This document shows positions 1 to 8,505 of a DNA stretch of 18,813 bases, in pieces. This DNA comes from CAZGMC01 sp964526565 (lineage in GTDB: Bacteria > Pseudomonadota > Alphaproteobacteria > DSM-16000 > Inquilinaceae): assembly GCA_964526565.1 (NCBI GenBank), contig CAZGMC010000084.1, forward strand, positions 1 through 18,813, in the 5' to 3' direction. The notes beneath the pieces were generated by a model, which saw only the letters and a list, made by a program, of their open reading frames with translations, was not told the origin of the DNA and did not search any database. Every line of letters begins with the position of its first letter. Position 1 is the stretch's first letter. Made by a program: the position numbers and the translations under genes.

Positions 1-29
1 TGGCAGCCTGTCGGGCTGGCAGCCTGTCG
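1..29. repeat. 13-bp tandem direct repeat
   Basis: The sequence TGGCAGCCTGTCG occurs at 1-13 and again at 17-29, separated by GGC, giving a 16-base period. The repeat touches the left edge of the window, so more copies may lie outside. No function can be assigned. Confidence 0.75.
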
Positions 30-220
30 CGGCGCCCGAAGGACCGGCACGGTACAATGCAGGTCCCAATATCTGCCCGTCCCCGACTCTCTCCTGTACC
101 TAGATCTTGTGGCAATGGCACAGGCCAGGATGGGTTCGACCGGCCGGCGCAAGCATGCCGGCGCGCAGCTGCGGGGCGCTGTCCCATGAATTCCCAGTAG
201 CGCGTCCGGCAGAGTTGAAA

Positions 221-269
221 AATTGTTCTGCCATGAATCAATTTTCGTTAACGAACATTAATAGAACAA
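221..269. promoter_or_regulatory. AT-rich dyad-symmetry region, possible operator
   Basis: Several inverted repeats are nested here. TTGTTCT at 223-229 pairs with AGAACAA at 263-269. AATTG at 221-225 pairs with CAATT at 239-243. A perfect 12-bp palindrome, TTCGTTAACGAA, occupies 244-255. Two TTAA boxes (248-251 and 258-261) are separated by 6 bases, which resembles the CtrA recognition pattern of alphaproteobacteria (TTAA-N7-TTAA) but is one base short. A GAATC site, of the CcrM methylation type GANTC, is at 235-239. The segment lies just upstream of a TTGACA promoter candidate, where a regulator could act. That it binds a protein is inference. Confidence 0.35.
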
Positions 270-305
270 AACGCAAACAAAAATCAGACAACGGATGAGC
301 GTTGC

Positions 306-333
306 TTGACAAGCTGCGAGTTTGTCATAGGTT
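306..333 (+). promoter_or_regulatory. Candidate sigma-70-type promoter for the dcw cluster
   Basis: A perfect TTGACA -35 box at 306-311 is followed after 16 bases by TAGGTT at 328-333, which keeps the T1, A2 and T6 positions of a -10 box. Transcription would start near 340 and leave a leader of roughly 215 bases before mraZ. The A-rich stretch upstream could act as an UP element. The -10 match is weak, so the -35 box carries most of the support. Confidence 0.4.
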
Positions 334-414
334 TTGCGCTGCAGCACATGAGAGCCGGTGTTCCGCGCCATAGTTGCGAATTTTCTCGTTCGGGCAACGC
401 ATACTCCTTCTATT

Positions 415-448
415 TACGTTGACGTACCATGTTTTCCCGTGGTATCCC
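415..448 (+). promoter_or_regulatory. Second promoter candidate overlapping an inverted repeat
   Basis: TTGACG at 419-424 and TATCCC at 443-448 are 18 bases apart and could form a weak sigma-70-type promoter nearer to mraZ. The -35 box lies inside a perfect inverted repeat, TACGT-TG-ACGTA (415-426). A second inverted repeat, TACCA (425-429) with TGGTA (440-444), fills the spacer. Repeats placed like this are typical of operator sites, but nothing here names the regulator. Confidence 0.25.
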
Positions 449-554
449 GTCCTCACCCAATGATAAGCATCAGCGGCCTACGGGCGACAGCTGAAGCAAA
501 TTGTGAACAGGGAGTGAATGGCAGGCCGCACGCCGCCAGGGGGGCAAGGGCGTA

Positions 555-1019
555 ATGCGCCGGTTCACGTCGACCCACACCAACAAGGTGGACGGCAAAG
601 GCCGCGTCAGCGTTCCTGCGCCCTTTCGCGCGGTGCTTGAAGCGCAAGGCGGCAGCGTTCTGTATCTCACGCCCAACAAGGGCGACGGTGCCATCGATGG
701 ATTTGGCGAGGCCTACATGGCCGACTTGGAGCAACGCATTAACGCCCTGCCCATCGGCTCGCCGAAGCGCCGCGCCGCCGAACGCCGCTATTTCGCCAAC
801 ACCACCACGATCACCTATGATCCCGACGGCCGATTCGTCCTGCCGCAGAAACTGATCCAGTTCGCCGGCCTGACCGACCAGGCAACCTTCATCGGCCTCG
901 GCCAGTACTTCCAGATCTGGAAGCCCGACGCCTATGCAGCCGTCCTCGAGGCGGCCGCGGAAGAAGAGGACCTGGCACTGGAACTGCCGCCGCCGCCCGC
1001 CCGGGGGGTGGCATCGTGA
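555..1019 (+). CDS. mraZ: MraZ, transcriptional regulator of the dcw cluster
   Basis: A 154-residue DNA-binding protein of the MraZ family, which usually opens dcw clusters and regulates them. Both SpoVT/AbrB-like half-domains are present. The first has DGKGRVSVP at residues 13-21 and the second has DPDGRFVLP at 89-97, carrying the conserved D-x-x-x-R signatures. Family members form ring-shaped oligomers and bind short direct repeats in their own promoter; I could not find a clean repeat set of the known kind upstream. The ATG at 555 has AAGGG at 546-550 and AGGGGGG at 538-544 ahead of it. The C-terminus is acidic and then proline-rich (about residues 135-150). The stop codon overlaps the GTG start of rsmH in a GTGA. 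Confidence 0.96.
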   Translation: MRRFTSTHTNKVDGKGRVSVPAPFRAVLEAQGGSVLYLTPNKGDGAIDGFGEAYMADLEQRINALPIGSPKRRAAERRYFANTTTITYDPDGRFVLPQKLIQFAGLTDQATFIGLGQYFQIWKPDAYAAVLEAAAEEEDLALELPPPPARGVAS

Positions 1020-2050
1020 GCCGCCCCGCCACCGGCCCGAACGCCGGCCCGGACGCCGGCCCGAACGCCGGCCCGGACGCCGCCACGCCGGCCCCCGACG
1101 CGGCCCATGGCCACAGGCCCGTGCTCCTCGTCGAGGTGCTGGCCGACCTGGCGCCGGCCGACGGCGAGGTGTTCGTCGACGGCACATTCGGCCGCGGCGG
1201 CTGCACGGCGGCGCTGCTCGCCGCGGCGCGCTGCCGTGTCGAGGCGATCGACCGCGATCCCGCCGCCATTGCCGCCGGCCGCGAACTGGCCGATGCCCAT
1301 CCCGGCCGCCTGGCGCTTCACCTCGGCCGCTTTGGCGAAATGGACCGGCTGGTGGCCGGACCGGTCGACGGCGTGACCCTCGACCTCGGCCTGTCGTCGC
1401 CGCAACTGGATAACGCGGCCCGCGGCTTCTCGTTCCGCAGCGACGGCCCGCTCGACATGCGCATGGGCGGGACAGCGAACGGCGATGTGCCGACCGCCGC
1501 CGACATCGTCAACCGCCTGGGCGAGGCCGAGCTGGCCGACATCATCCATGCGCTCGGCGAGGAGCGGCTGGCCCGTCGCGTCGCCCGTGCCATCGTCGCG
1601 GCGCGGGCCCGCGAACCGGTCACGCGCACGGTCCAGCTCGCCGACATCGTCCGTGCCGTGGTGCCGCGCAGCCGCGATGGCATCGACCCGGCGACCCGGA
1701 CCTTCCAGGCGCTGCGCCTCTACGTCAACGACGAGCTGGCCGAGCTCGATCGCGGCCTGGGCGCCGCCGAGCGCCTGCTGCGCCCCGGCGGCCGCCTCGC
1801 CGTCGTCTCCTTCCACAGTCTCGAGGACCGCCGCGTCAAGCGGTTCCTGGCCGAGCGCAGCGGCACCGCCCCCGGCGTGTCGCGGCACCGGCCGGCGGCG
1901 GGCGCCGCGGCCCGCCCATCCACCTTTCGTCTCATCCGCCGCAAGCCGGCCGTGCCCGGCGCGGCCGAACTCGCGGCCAACCCGCGTGCCCGTTCCGCCC
2001 GGCTGCGGTCGGCGGTGCGGACGGCGGCGCCCGCCTGGAGGGCAGCATGA
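1016..2050 (+). CDS. rsmH: RsmH (MraW), 16S rRNA m4C1402 methyltransferase
   Basis: S-adenosylmethionine-dependent N4-methyltransferase acting on C1402 of 16S rRNA in the small ribosomal subunit. The 344-residue product is somewhat longer than the roughly 310 usual for the family. The core starts with HRPVLL at residues 33-38. SAM motif I is FVDGTFGRGG at 53-62, followed by LDLGLSSPQLD, the SFHSLEDRRVKRF segment and the C-terminal NPRARSARLR. The extra length is mostly an N-terminal low-complexity stretch coded by four 12-bp repeats. The GTG at 1016 is chosen because it overlaps the mraZ stop and has GGGGGG at 1003-1008, 7 bases upstream. No in-frame ATG lies between it and the conserved core, so the repeats are probably translated. 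Confidence 0.95.
   Translation: MSRPATGPNAGPDAGPNAGPDAATPAPDAAHGHRPVLLVEVLADLAPADGEVFVDGTFGRGGCTAALLAAARCRVEAIDRDPAAIAAGRELADAHPGRLALHLGRFGEMDRLVAGPVDGVTLDLGLSSPQLDNAARGFSFRSDGPLDMRMGGTANGDVPTAADIVNRLGEAELADIIHALGEERLARRVARAIVAARAREPVTRTVQLADIVRAVVPRSRDGIDPATRTFQALRLYVNDELAELDRGLGAAERLLRPGGRLAVVSFHSLEDRRVKRFLAERSGTAPGVSRHRPAAGAAARPSTFRLIRRKPAVPGAAELAANPRARSARLRSAVRTAAPAWRAA
1034..1081 (+). repeat. Four 12-bp tandem repeats inside the 5' end of rsmH
   Basis: The units alternate GGCCCGAACGCC and GGCCCGGACGCC (1034-1045, 1046-1057, 1058-1069, 1070-1081), so the block can also be read as two 24-bp units. It stays in frame and codes Gly-Pro-Asn-Ala alternating with Gly-Pro-Asp-Ala, ahead of the methyltransferase core. 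Slipped-strand expansion is the likely origin. Confidence 0.9.
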
Positions 2051-2724
2051 TCCGCATCGGCCTGATGTTCTGGCTTGGCCTCGTCGTCGCCGCGAGCGCC
2101 TTTCTGTTCCACGTCAGTCAGGACGTGGCCTCGCTGGAGGCCGAGCTGGCCGGCCTCAACCGTGAGATCGTCGCCGAGGACGTGACCATCCGCGTGCTGC
2201 GCGCGGAGTGGGCCTATCTCAACCGGCCGGAGCGGCTGCGGGCGCTGGCCGCCGACCTCACGCCGCTGGAGCCGATGCGCAGCGATCAGGTCGTCCATGC
2301 CGCCTCCGCCGTGCCGCTGCCCCTGCCCGAGCCGGGCATGTCCGCCGCGGTTGCCCTGGTTCGCCTGCCCGGCCTCGACAGCCTGCCGCTGCCGACGCAC
2401 CGGCCGGCGCCGCCGGGCGCTGCCGGGTACGCAGCGCCGGCCGCCGACGCCGCGCCGCGCATCGTGGTGGCGAGCGCCCTCGAGCCGACCGCCGAGCCGA
2501 CCGCCGAGCCGACTGCCGAGCCGACTGCCGAGGCGCCGGCGCGCCGGGTCGAGGCGCCGGCGCGGCACGCCGCGCCGCCGGCCCGGACGCACCTGCGGCC
2601 GCAGGCGCCGGCGGCAGTTCCGGTCAACGCCGTGGTCCGGGGTGGCGACGATCCGATCGCGGCGACGCTGGCCAGCATGTCGGCGAGCGGCCCGTACGTG
2701 CCGCCACCGCAGCGCGACCGCTGA
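2047..2724 (+). CDS. ftsL: FtsL, divisome membrane protein with a long C-terminal tail
   Basis: A bitopic divisome protein that, with FtsB and FtsQ, forms the FtsQLB complex controlling FtsWI. One membrane segment spans about residues 4-22. A heptad-like coiled-coil region follows (about 24-58), then the W-x-x-L-x-x-P-x-x-L pattern (WAYLNRPERL) typical of FtsL. That conserved part ends near residue 85. The remaining 140 or so residues are Pro/Ala/Arg-rich, with four EPTA repeats starting at residue 146 and a near-duplicated EAPARRV/EAPARHA. At 225 residues it is about twice the usual length. The ATG overlaps the rsmH stop (ATGA). Position between rsmH and ftsI is canonical and supports the call, since FtsL sequences are poorly conserved. 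Confidence 0.88.
   Translation: MIRIGLMFWLGLVVAASAFLFHVSQDVASLEAELAGLNREIVAEDVTIRVLRAEWAYLNRPERLRALAADLTPLEPMRSDQVVHAASAVPLPLPEPGMSAAVALVRLPGLDSLPLPTHRPAPPGAAGYAAPAADAAPRIVVASALEPTAEPTAEPTAEPTAEAPARRVEAPARHAAPPARTHLRPQAPAAVPVNAVVRGGDDPIAATLASMSASGPYVPPPQRDR
2482..2571 (+). repeat. In-frame repeats in the FtsL C-terminal tail
   Basis: Four tandem 12-bp units of the type GAGCCGACCGCC (2482-2529; the last two have T in place of C at the ninth base) code Glu-Pro-Thr-Ala four times. Directly after them a 21-bp unit starting GAGGCGCCGGCGCG occurs twice (from 2530 and from 2551), coding EAPARRV and EAPARHA. Confidence 0.88.
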
Positions 2725-2756
2725 CGGGTAGCCGCAGAGCAGAGGAGCACGCAGCG

Positions 2757-4481
2757 ATGACCGCCGTCACCCGCGACAGCCTGCCGACCGCAACCCGCCG
2801 CATCCGCATGCCCGGCCGCGCCGGCCGGGCGCTGGCCGTGGGGCGCATGCGGCTGTTCATCACGGCCGTGGTGTTCGCAATCGGCTTCACGGCAGTGGCG
2901 GGCCGGCTGGTCAGCGTGGCGATGATCGCCGGCGACGGCGAGCCGGCGCTGGCGCACGCCGCCGCCGGCGCCGCCGATGCCGGACGCGGCGACGTGGTCG
3001 ACCGCAACGGCGTGCTGCTGGCCACCAGCCTGCCGACCCCGTCGCTCCATGCCGACGCCTCGCTGGTGCCCGACGCCGAGGAGGCGGTCCGGCAGCTCGC
3101 CGCCATCCTGCCCGAGTTCAATGCCGAGCGGGCCCGCGCCCTGCTGGCCACGGAGCGGCGCTTCGTCTGGCTGCACCGCCACCTGACGCCGCGCCAGCAG
3201 CACGAGATCAACCGCCTCGGCATTCCCGGCCTGGCCTTCCAGACCGAGGAGCGGCGCTACTACCCGCTGGGCAACCTGACCGCCCATATCGTCGGGTTCA
3301 CGGATGTGGACGAGCACGGCCTGGCCGGCATCGAGCGGTCGTTCGATGACGAATTGAATACCGGCGAGCCGGTGCGGCTGTCGATCGACGTGCGGCTCCA
3401 GGAGGTGATGCGTGCCGAGCTGCAGGCATCGATCGACGAGTTCCGCGCCATCGGCGGCGCCGGCCTGATCATGGATGCCAACACCGGCGAGATCCTGGCC
3501 ATGGTGTCGCTGCCGGACTTCCATCCCTATACCGCCGGCAGCACGACCGAGGAGACCCGCTTCAACCGGACCACGCTCGGCGTCTACGAGATGGGATCGA
3601 CGTTCAAGATCTTCACGACGGCCATGGCGCTCGACACCGGCATCGCCGACGTCACCACCATGTTCGACGCGACGCGGCCGATCCGCGTCGGCAGGTTCAC
3701 CATCAGCGACTACCATGCCCAGGCGCGCTGGCTGAGCGTTGCCGAGATCTTCCGCTACTCGTCCAACATCGGCGCCGTGCAGATGGCGCTGGCCGTCGGC
3801 ACGCCGCGCCTGCAGGAGTACCTGCGCCGCCTCGGCCTGCTTGACACGGCCCCGGTCGAGCTGCCGGAGGTGGGCGCGCCGCTGCTGCCCACGCCGTGGC
3901 GCGAGGTCAACACCATGACCATCTCGTTTGGCCACGGCCTGTCGGTCAGCCCGGTGCAGCTCGCCGGTGCCATGGGCGCGGTGGTCAACGGCGGCACGCT
4001 CTATCCGCCGACGCTGCTGCGCCGCGACGCGACACCGGCCGGCGAGCGGGTGCTGGCGCCGGAAACCTCGGCAACCATGCGCCGGCTGCTGCGCCTGGTG
4101 GTGGCCGAGGGGACCGGGCGGCAGGCCGACGCCGAGGGCTATCTGGTCGGCGGCAAGACCGGCACGGCAGAGAAGACGCAGGGCCGCGGCTACAACCGCC
4201 GCGCCCTGCTGTCGTCCTTCATTGCCGCGTTCCCGATGCACCGCCCCGAATATGTCGTGTTGGCGATGCTGGATGAGCCGCAGGGCAACGAGCGTACCTA
4301 CGGTTATGCCACCGGCGGCTGGGTGGCGGCGCCGGTGGTCCGCCGCGTCGTCGAGCGCATCGGTCCGATGCTCGGTGTCACGCCGGTGGATGCCGATGCC
4401 CCCGAGATCAGCGAAGCAATGCGGCTCGGGCCGCCGCCGCCGGCAGCCGATGCACACCTTGCGTCGTACGGGACACAATGA
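2757..4481 (+). CDS. ftsI: FtsI (PBP3), septal peptidoglycan transpeptidase
   Basis: A class B penicillin-binding protein of 574 residues that cross-links septal peptidoglycan with FtsW. The order is a short basic cytoplasmic tail, one membrane anchor (about 32-49), the non-catalytic pedestal beginning with RGDVVDRNGVLLATS, and a C-terminal transpeptidase domain. All three active-site motifs are intact: S281-T-F-K284 with the nucleophilic serine, S335-S-N337, and K467-T-G469. The frame stays open for 549 bases upstream into ftsL, but the start at 2757 is chosen because AGAGGAG (2741-2747) lies 9 bases before it and the product then begins as FtsI proteins do. The 32-bp gap after ftsL is one of the few in the cluster. 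The stop overlaps the murE start (ATGA). Confidence 0.96.
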   Translation: MTAVTRDSLPTATRRIRMPGRAGRALAVGRMRLFITAVVFAIGFTAVAGRLVSVAMIAGDGEPALAHAAAGAADAGRGDVVDRNGVLLATSLPTPSLHADASLVPDAEEAVRQLAAILPEFNAERARALLATERRFVWLHRHLTPRQQHEINRLGIPGLAFQTEERRYYPLGNLTAHIVGFTDVDEHGLAGIERSFDDELNTGEPVRLSIDVRLQEVMRAELQASIDEFRAIGGAGLIMDANTGEILAMVSLPDFHPYTAGSTTEETRFNRTTLGVYEMGSTFKIFTTAMALDTGIADVTTMFDATRPIRVGRFTISDYHAQARWLSVAEIFRYSSNIGAVQMALAVGTPRLQEYLRRLGLLDTAPVELPEVGAPLLPTPWREVNTMTISFGHGLSVSPVQLAGAMGAVVNGGTLYPPTLLRRDATPAGERVLAPETSATMRRLLRLVVAEGTGRQADAEGYLVGGKTGTAEKTQGRGYNRRALLSSFIAAFPMHRPEYVVLAMLDEPQGNERTYGYATGGWVAAPVVRRVVERIGPMLGVTPVDADAPEISEAMRLGPPPPAADAHLASYGTQ

Positions 4482-5941
4482 CGATCGGGCTCGACATGAA
4501 GCGGCCCACGGCCGCCGACCTGCCGCCCGGCATCACCGGGCTGACGGAGGACTCGCGTGCCGTGCGGCCGGGCTTCCTGTTCGCCGCGCTGCCCGGTGAG
4601 CACGTGGATGGGCGGTCCTTCGTCGCCGACGCCATCGCCCGGGGTGCGATTGCCGTGCTCGCACCGCCCGGCACGACGCTGCCGCCCGGCGCCGGCCATG
4701 TCCGGCTGATCGAGGATGCGCTGCCGCGGCGCCGCCTCGCCCACATGGCGGCGGCGTTCCACGGCGCCCAGCCGGACACGGTGGTCGCCGTCACCGGCAC
4801 CAACGGCAAGACCTCGGTGGTCAACTTCACCCGGCAGATCTGGACGCGGCTGGGCCTGCCCGCCGCCAGCCTCGGCACCCTGGGCCTGACGACGCCCGAC
4901 GGCCGCCGCCCCGGCACCAAGACCACGCCCACACCGGAGGTGCTTCATGCCGACCTGGCCGGTCTGGTCCGCGCCGGGATCACGCATCTGGCCATGGAGG
5001 CGTCGTCGCACGGGCTTGACCAGCACCGTCTCGACGCCGTGGCGCTCACGGCTGCCGCGTTCACCAATCTGAGCCGCGACCACCTCGACTACCACGGTAC
5101 CTTCGAGGCCTACTTCAACGCCAAGCTGCGGCTGTTCGACGAGCTGCTGCCGCCCGCCGGCACCGCCGTGCTCAATGCCGACATCCCGGAGGAACCGGGA
5201 CTGGCCGGGCGCTGCCGCCGTCGCGGCCACCGTGTGGTGACCTATGGCCGGCAGGGCCAGGAGCTGCGCCTCGACGCCGTTCAGCCGCTCGCCGACGGCC
5301 TCGACCTGGCCCTGACCGTGTTCGGCAACGCATACCATGTACGCCTGCCCCTGGTCGGCCTGTTCCAGGCGGAGAACGCCCTGTGCGCCCTGGGTCTGGT
5401 GCTCGCTGCACAGGACGGTACGGCCGACGCGGCGGTGGCGGCGCTGGAGCACCTGACCGGCGTGCGCGGCCGGCTGGAGCTGGTGGCGCAGCATCCTGCC
5501 GGCGCGCCCTGCTACATCGACTATGCCCACACTCCCGATGCGTTGGCGACGGTGCTGGACACGGTGCGGCCGCACGCCCGCGGCCGGCTGGTGGTGGTGT
5601 TCGGCTGCGGCGGCGAACGCGACCCCGGCAAGCGACCCGAGATGGGTGCGACCGCGCGCCGCCTGGCCGACATCGCCATCGTCACCGACGACAACCCGCG
5701 CGGCGAGGTCCCGGCGGCGATCCGCGCGCAGGTCCTGGCCGGCTGCCCCGGCGCCGCGGAGATCGGCGACCGCGCCGCCGCCATCCGCACGGCAGTGGCC
5801 GGCCTCAAGGCCGGCGACGTGCTGGTCGTCGCCGGCAAGGGCCACGAGACCGGGCAGACCGTCGGCAAGGAGGTGCGGCCGTTCGACGATGCGGAGCAGG
5901 TCCGCGCCGCGGTCGCCGCCCTGGCAGGAGGTGCGTCATGA
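4478..5941 (+). CDS. murE: MurE, UDP-MurNAc-L-Ala-D-Glu:meso-DAP ligase
   Basis: A cytoplasmic ATP-dependent Mur ligase that adds the third residue of the stem peptide. The 487-residue length is normal. The ATP-binding loop is GTNGKT at residues 107-112. K216, in YFNAKLRLF, sits where the family has its carbamylated lysine. The substrate-selecting motif DNPR at 405-408 marks a meso-diaminopimelate enzyme; lysine-adding MurE proteins differ here. The GKGHE segment follows near the C-terminus. The start at 4478 overlaps the ftsI stop; a second in-frame ATG lies six codons on (4496), and neither has a strong ribosome site. The end overlaps murF in an ATGA. Confidence 0.96.
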   Translation: MTIGLDMKRPTAADLPPGITGLTEDSRAVRPGFLFAALPGEHVDGRSFVADAIARGAIAVLAPPGTTLPPGAGHVRLIEDALPRRRLAHMAAAFHGAQPDTVVAVTGTNGKTSVVNFTRQIWTRLGLPAASLGTLGLTTPDGRRPGTKTTPTPEVLHADLAGLVRAGITHLAMEASSHGLDQHRLDAVALTAAAFTNLSRDHLDYHGTFEAYFNAKLRLFDELLPPAGTAVLNADIPEEPGLAGRCRRRGHRVVTYGRQGQELRLDAVQPLADGLDLALTVFGNAYHVRLPLVGLFQAENALCALGLVLAAQDGTADAAVAALEHLTGVRGRLELVAQHPAGAPCYIDYAHTPDALATVLDTVRPHARGRLVVVFGCGGERDPGKRPEMGATARRLADIAIVTDDNPRGEVPAAIRAQVLAGCPGAAEIGDRAAAIRTAVAGLKAGDVLVVAGKGHETGQTVGKEVRPFDDAEQVRAAVAALAGGAS

Positions 5942-7404
5942 CGGCAGCCGGCAATCGCCCCGTGCTGTGGACCGCGGCCGAGGCCGCCGCCGCCACCGGC
6001 GGGGCCGCCGTCGGCGACTGGCGCGCCACCGGCGTCTCCATCGACAGCCGCACCGTGACGCCGGGCGACCTGTTCGTCGCCCTGGTCGGCCCGAACCACG
6101 ACGGCCACGACCACGCCGCCGCGGCGCTGGCCAGGGGGGCGGCCGCCGCCGTGGCGCACCGGCCGCCGCCGGGGGTGGCGCCCGACGCGCCGCTGCTGGC
6201 CGTCGACAACACCATGGAGGCGCTGCAGGGGCTGGGCACGTACGCCCGCCTGCGCGGCAGGGCCCGCATCGTCGGGGTGACCGGCTCGGCCGGCAAGACC
6301 GGCACCAAGGAGGCGCTGGCCCTGGCCCTCGACGCCCAGGGACGGAGCCATGCCACGGACGGCAACCTGAACAACCAGTGGGGCGTGCCGCTGAGCCTGG
6401 CGCGCATGCCGGCCGACACCGCCTTCGGCGTGTTCGAGCTGGGCATGAACCATGCCGGTGAGATCGCGCCGCTGTCGCGCCAGGTGAAGCCCGACGTGGC
6501 CATCATCACCACCGTCCAGGCCGCGCATCTGGAGAACTTCCCCAGCGTCGCCGCCATCGCCGACGCCAAGGCGGAGATCTTCGCCGGCATGTCCAGCGAT
6601 GGCGTTGCCGTGCTCAACCGCGACAACCCGCACTACGCCAGCCTGGTGGCCCACGCCCGCACCCAGGGCGTTGGCCGCATCTGGAGCTTCGGCGAGCACG
6701 AGAAGGCCGACGCCCGGCTGCTCGGCATTCGCGCCGAGGGCGGCGCCACGGTGGTCGAGGCGCTGCTGCACGGCGCGCCGATCCGCTTCACGCTGCCGCT
6801 GCCGGGCCGGCACGTCGTGATGAACAGCCTGGCGGTGCTGCTGGCGGTCAAGGCACTGGGCGCCGAACCGGACGCGGCGGCCGCAGCGCTCACCCGCCTG
6901 GCCCCGCTCAAGGGCCGCGGTCAGGTGCACCGCATCCGCATTGGCGGCTCCGGCCGACGCGCCACGCTGACCGTGATCGACGAGAGCTACAACGCCAACC
7001 CGGCCTCGGTCGAAGCGGCCATCGACGTGCTGGCGCGGGCCGAGCGGGCGCCGCGCGGGCGGCGCATCGCCGTGCTGGGCGACATGCTGGAGCTGGGGCC
7101 GACGGCGCCGGCGCTCCATGCCGGACTGGCCGGGCCGCTCAAGGCGGCCGGGATCGAACGGGTGTTCACCTGCGGCCGGCTGATGGCGGCGCTGGAGCGC
7201 GCCCTGCCGCCGGCCATGCGTGGCGGCCACGCTGCCGACAGCGCCGCCCTGCAGCCGATGGTGCTGGCCGCGGTGCGGCCGGGCGACGTGGTCATGGTCA
7301 AGGGCTCGCTGGGCAGCCGCATGGCGCCGATCGTTGAAGCGCTGCTGGCGCTCGACGAGGGCGCGAACGACACGGCGCCGCCCCGCGCGGCGAACGGGAA
7401 ATAG
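5938..7404 (+). CDS. murF: MurF, UDP-MurNAc-tripeptide:D-Ala-D-Ala ligase
   Basis: A cytoplasmic Mur ligase that adds the D-Ala-D-Ala dipeptide made by Ddl and so completes the UDP-MurNAc-pentapeptide. The product has 488 residues, a little longer than the E. coli enzyme. The ATP-binding loop is GSAGKT at 116-121, followed by GTKE. Other recognisable segments are NLNNQWGVPLSL, FELGMNHAGEI and the C-terminal DESYNANPAS. The frame is open far upstream, but the ATG at 5938 is chosen because AGGAGG (5926-5931) lies 6 bases before it and it overlaps the murE stop in an ATGA. The C-terminal dozen residues are low in conservation. Confidence 0.96.
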   Translation: MTAAGNRPVLWTAAEAAAATGGAAVGDWRATGVSIDSRTVTPGDLFVALVGPNHDGHDHAAAALARGAAAAVAHRPPPGVAPDAPLLAVDNTMEALQGLGTYARLRGRARIVGVTGSAGKTGTKEALALALDAQGRSHATDGNLNNQWGVPLSLARMPADTAFGVFELGMNHAGEIAPLSRQVKPDVAIITTVQAAHLENFPSVAAIADAKAEIFAGMSSDGVAVLNRDNPHYASLVAHARTQGVGRIWSFGEHEKADARLLGIRAEGGATVVEALLHGAPIRFTLPLPGRHVVMNSLAVLLAVKALGAEPDAAAAALTRLAPLKGRGQVHRIRIGGSGRRATLTVIDESYNANPASVEAAIDVLARAERAPRGRRIAVLGDMLELGPTAPALHAGLAGPLKAAGIERVFTCGRLMAALERALPPAMRGGHAADSAALQPMVLAAVRPGDVVMVKGSLGSRMAPIVEALLALDEGANDTAPPRAANGK

Positions 7405-7408
7405 GGGG
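7403..7408 (+). promoter_or_regulatory. Ribosome-binding site overlapping the murF stop
   Basis: AGGGGG here shares bases with the murF TAG stop (7402-7404) and lies 6 bases before a GTG at 7415. It decides the mraY start, since a GTG there gives a product beginning exactly as MraY proteins do. Confidence 0.6.
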
Positions 7409-7414
7409 CCCGGC

Positions 7415-8500
7415 GTGCTCTATCTGCTCCTCTCACCGCTGGCGGACGAGTTCATCGCCTTCAACCTGTTCCGGTACCTGACCTTCCGGACCGGCGCGGC
7501 GATCCTGACCGCGATGGTCATCGCCTTCGTCGTCGGCCCCGGCCTGATCGCCCGCCTGCGCGCCCGCCAGCGCCAGGGTCAGCCGATCCGCGAGGACGGC
7601 CCCGAGACCCATCTGGGCAAGCGCGGCACGCCGACCATGGGCGGGCTGCTGATCCTGATCGGTACCATGGTCGCAACGCTGCTGTGGGCCGACCTGACCA
7701 ACCCGTTCGTGTGGATCGTCCTGCTGGTGACCGCCGGCTTCGGCCTGATCGGCTTCTGGGACGACTACCTGAAGCTGACCCGGCGCAACTCGAAGGGCCT
7801 GGCCGGCCGGCTCAAGCTGCTCTTCCAGATCCTGATCGCCGGCGTGGCCACGGTGTGGGCGGTCATGGTGCTGCCCGCGCCGCTGAGCACCGGCTTGGCC
7901 ATGCCGGTGTTCAAGGACCTGTTGATCAACCTGGGCTGGTTCGTCGTCCCGTTCGGCGTGTTTGTGATCATCGGCGCGTCCAATGCCGTGAACCTGACCG
8001 ACGGGCTGGACGGCCTGGCCATCGTGCCGGTGATGATCGCCGCCGGCTGCTTCGGCTTCATCAGCTATCTGGCCGGCAATACCATCTTCGCCGACTACCT
8101 GCAGATCCATTACGTCGCCGGCGCCGGTGAGCTGTCGGTGATCTGCGGCGGGCTGGTCGGGGCCGGGCTCGGCTTCCTGTGGTTCAACGCGCCGCCGGCC
8201 ATGGTGTTCATGGGCGACACCGGCTCGCTGTCGATCGGCGGCGCGCTGGGTGCCATCAGCGTCGTCACCAAGCACGAGATCGTGCTGGCCATCGTCGGCG
8301 GCCTGTTCGTGCTGGAGACGGTGTCGGTGATCGTCCAGGTCGCGTCGTTCAAGCTGACCGGCCGGCGCGTCTTCCGCATGGCGCCGCTGCACCATCATTT
8401 CGAGAAGAAGGGCTGGGCCGAGCCGACCGTGGTCATCCGCTTCTGGATCATCGCCGTGGTGCTGGCGCTGGTCGGCCTGTCCACCCTGAAGCTGAGGTGA
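7415..8500 (+). CDS. mraY: MraY, phospho-MurNAc-pentapeptide translocase
   Basis: A polytopic inner-membrane enzyme that transfers phospho-MurNAc-pentapeptide to undecaprenyl phosphate, forming lipid I. With the GTG start the product is 361 residues, the usual size, and opens with LYLLLSPLADEF and FNLFRYLTFRTG as in the family. Catalytic aspartates are present: D116-D117 in GFWDDYLKL and D268 in MGDTGS. The NLTDGLDGLA segment and the histidine motif H326-H328 (APLHHHFEKKGW) are intact. About ten hydrophobic segments can be seen. It starts 10 bases after murF and ends 5 bases before murD. Confidence 0.97.
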   Translation: MLYLLLSPLADEFIAFNLFRYLTFRTGAAILTAMVIAFVVGPGLIARLRARQRQGQPIREDGPETHLGKRGTPTMGGLLILIGTMVATLLWADLTNPFVWIVLLVTAGFGLIGFWDDYLKLTRRNSKGLAGRLKLLFQILIAGVATVWAVMVLPAPLSTGLAMPVFKDLLINLGWFVVPFGVFVIIGASNAVNLTDGLDGLAIVPVMIAAGCFGFISYLAGNTIFADYLQIHYVAGAGELSVICGGLVGAGLGFLWFNAPPAMVFMGDTGSLSIGGALGAISVVTKHEIVLAIVGGLFVLETVSVIVQVASFKLTGRRVFRMAPLHHHFEKKGWAEPTVVIRFWIIAVVLALVGLSTLKLR

Positions 8501-8505
8501 CGCGC

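Larger units (their letters stand above)
1..554. other. Intergenic region upstream of the dcw cluster
   Basis: No convincing gene lies in this stretch. Two short open frames on the + strand (107-298 and 358-555) have no recognisable protein character, and the first would need a TTG start. The composition changes along the region: the left 200 bases are GC-rich, bases 241-300 contain only 20 G or C in 60, and GC content rises again toward mraZ. Contents noted separately are a 13-bp direct repeat, a dyad-rich AT segment and two promoter candidates. A 6-bp GC stem (GCCGGC at 143-148 and 157-162, 8-nt loop) has no following T-tract, so it is not called a terminator. I looked for tRNA and RNase P RNA signatures and found none. 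Confidence 0.6.
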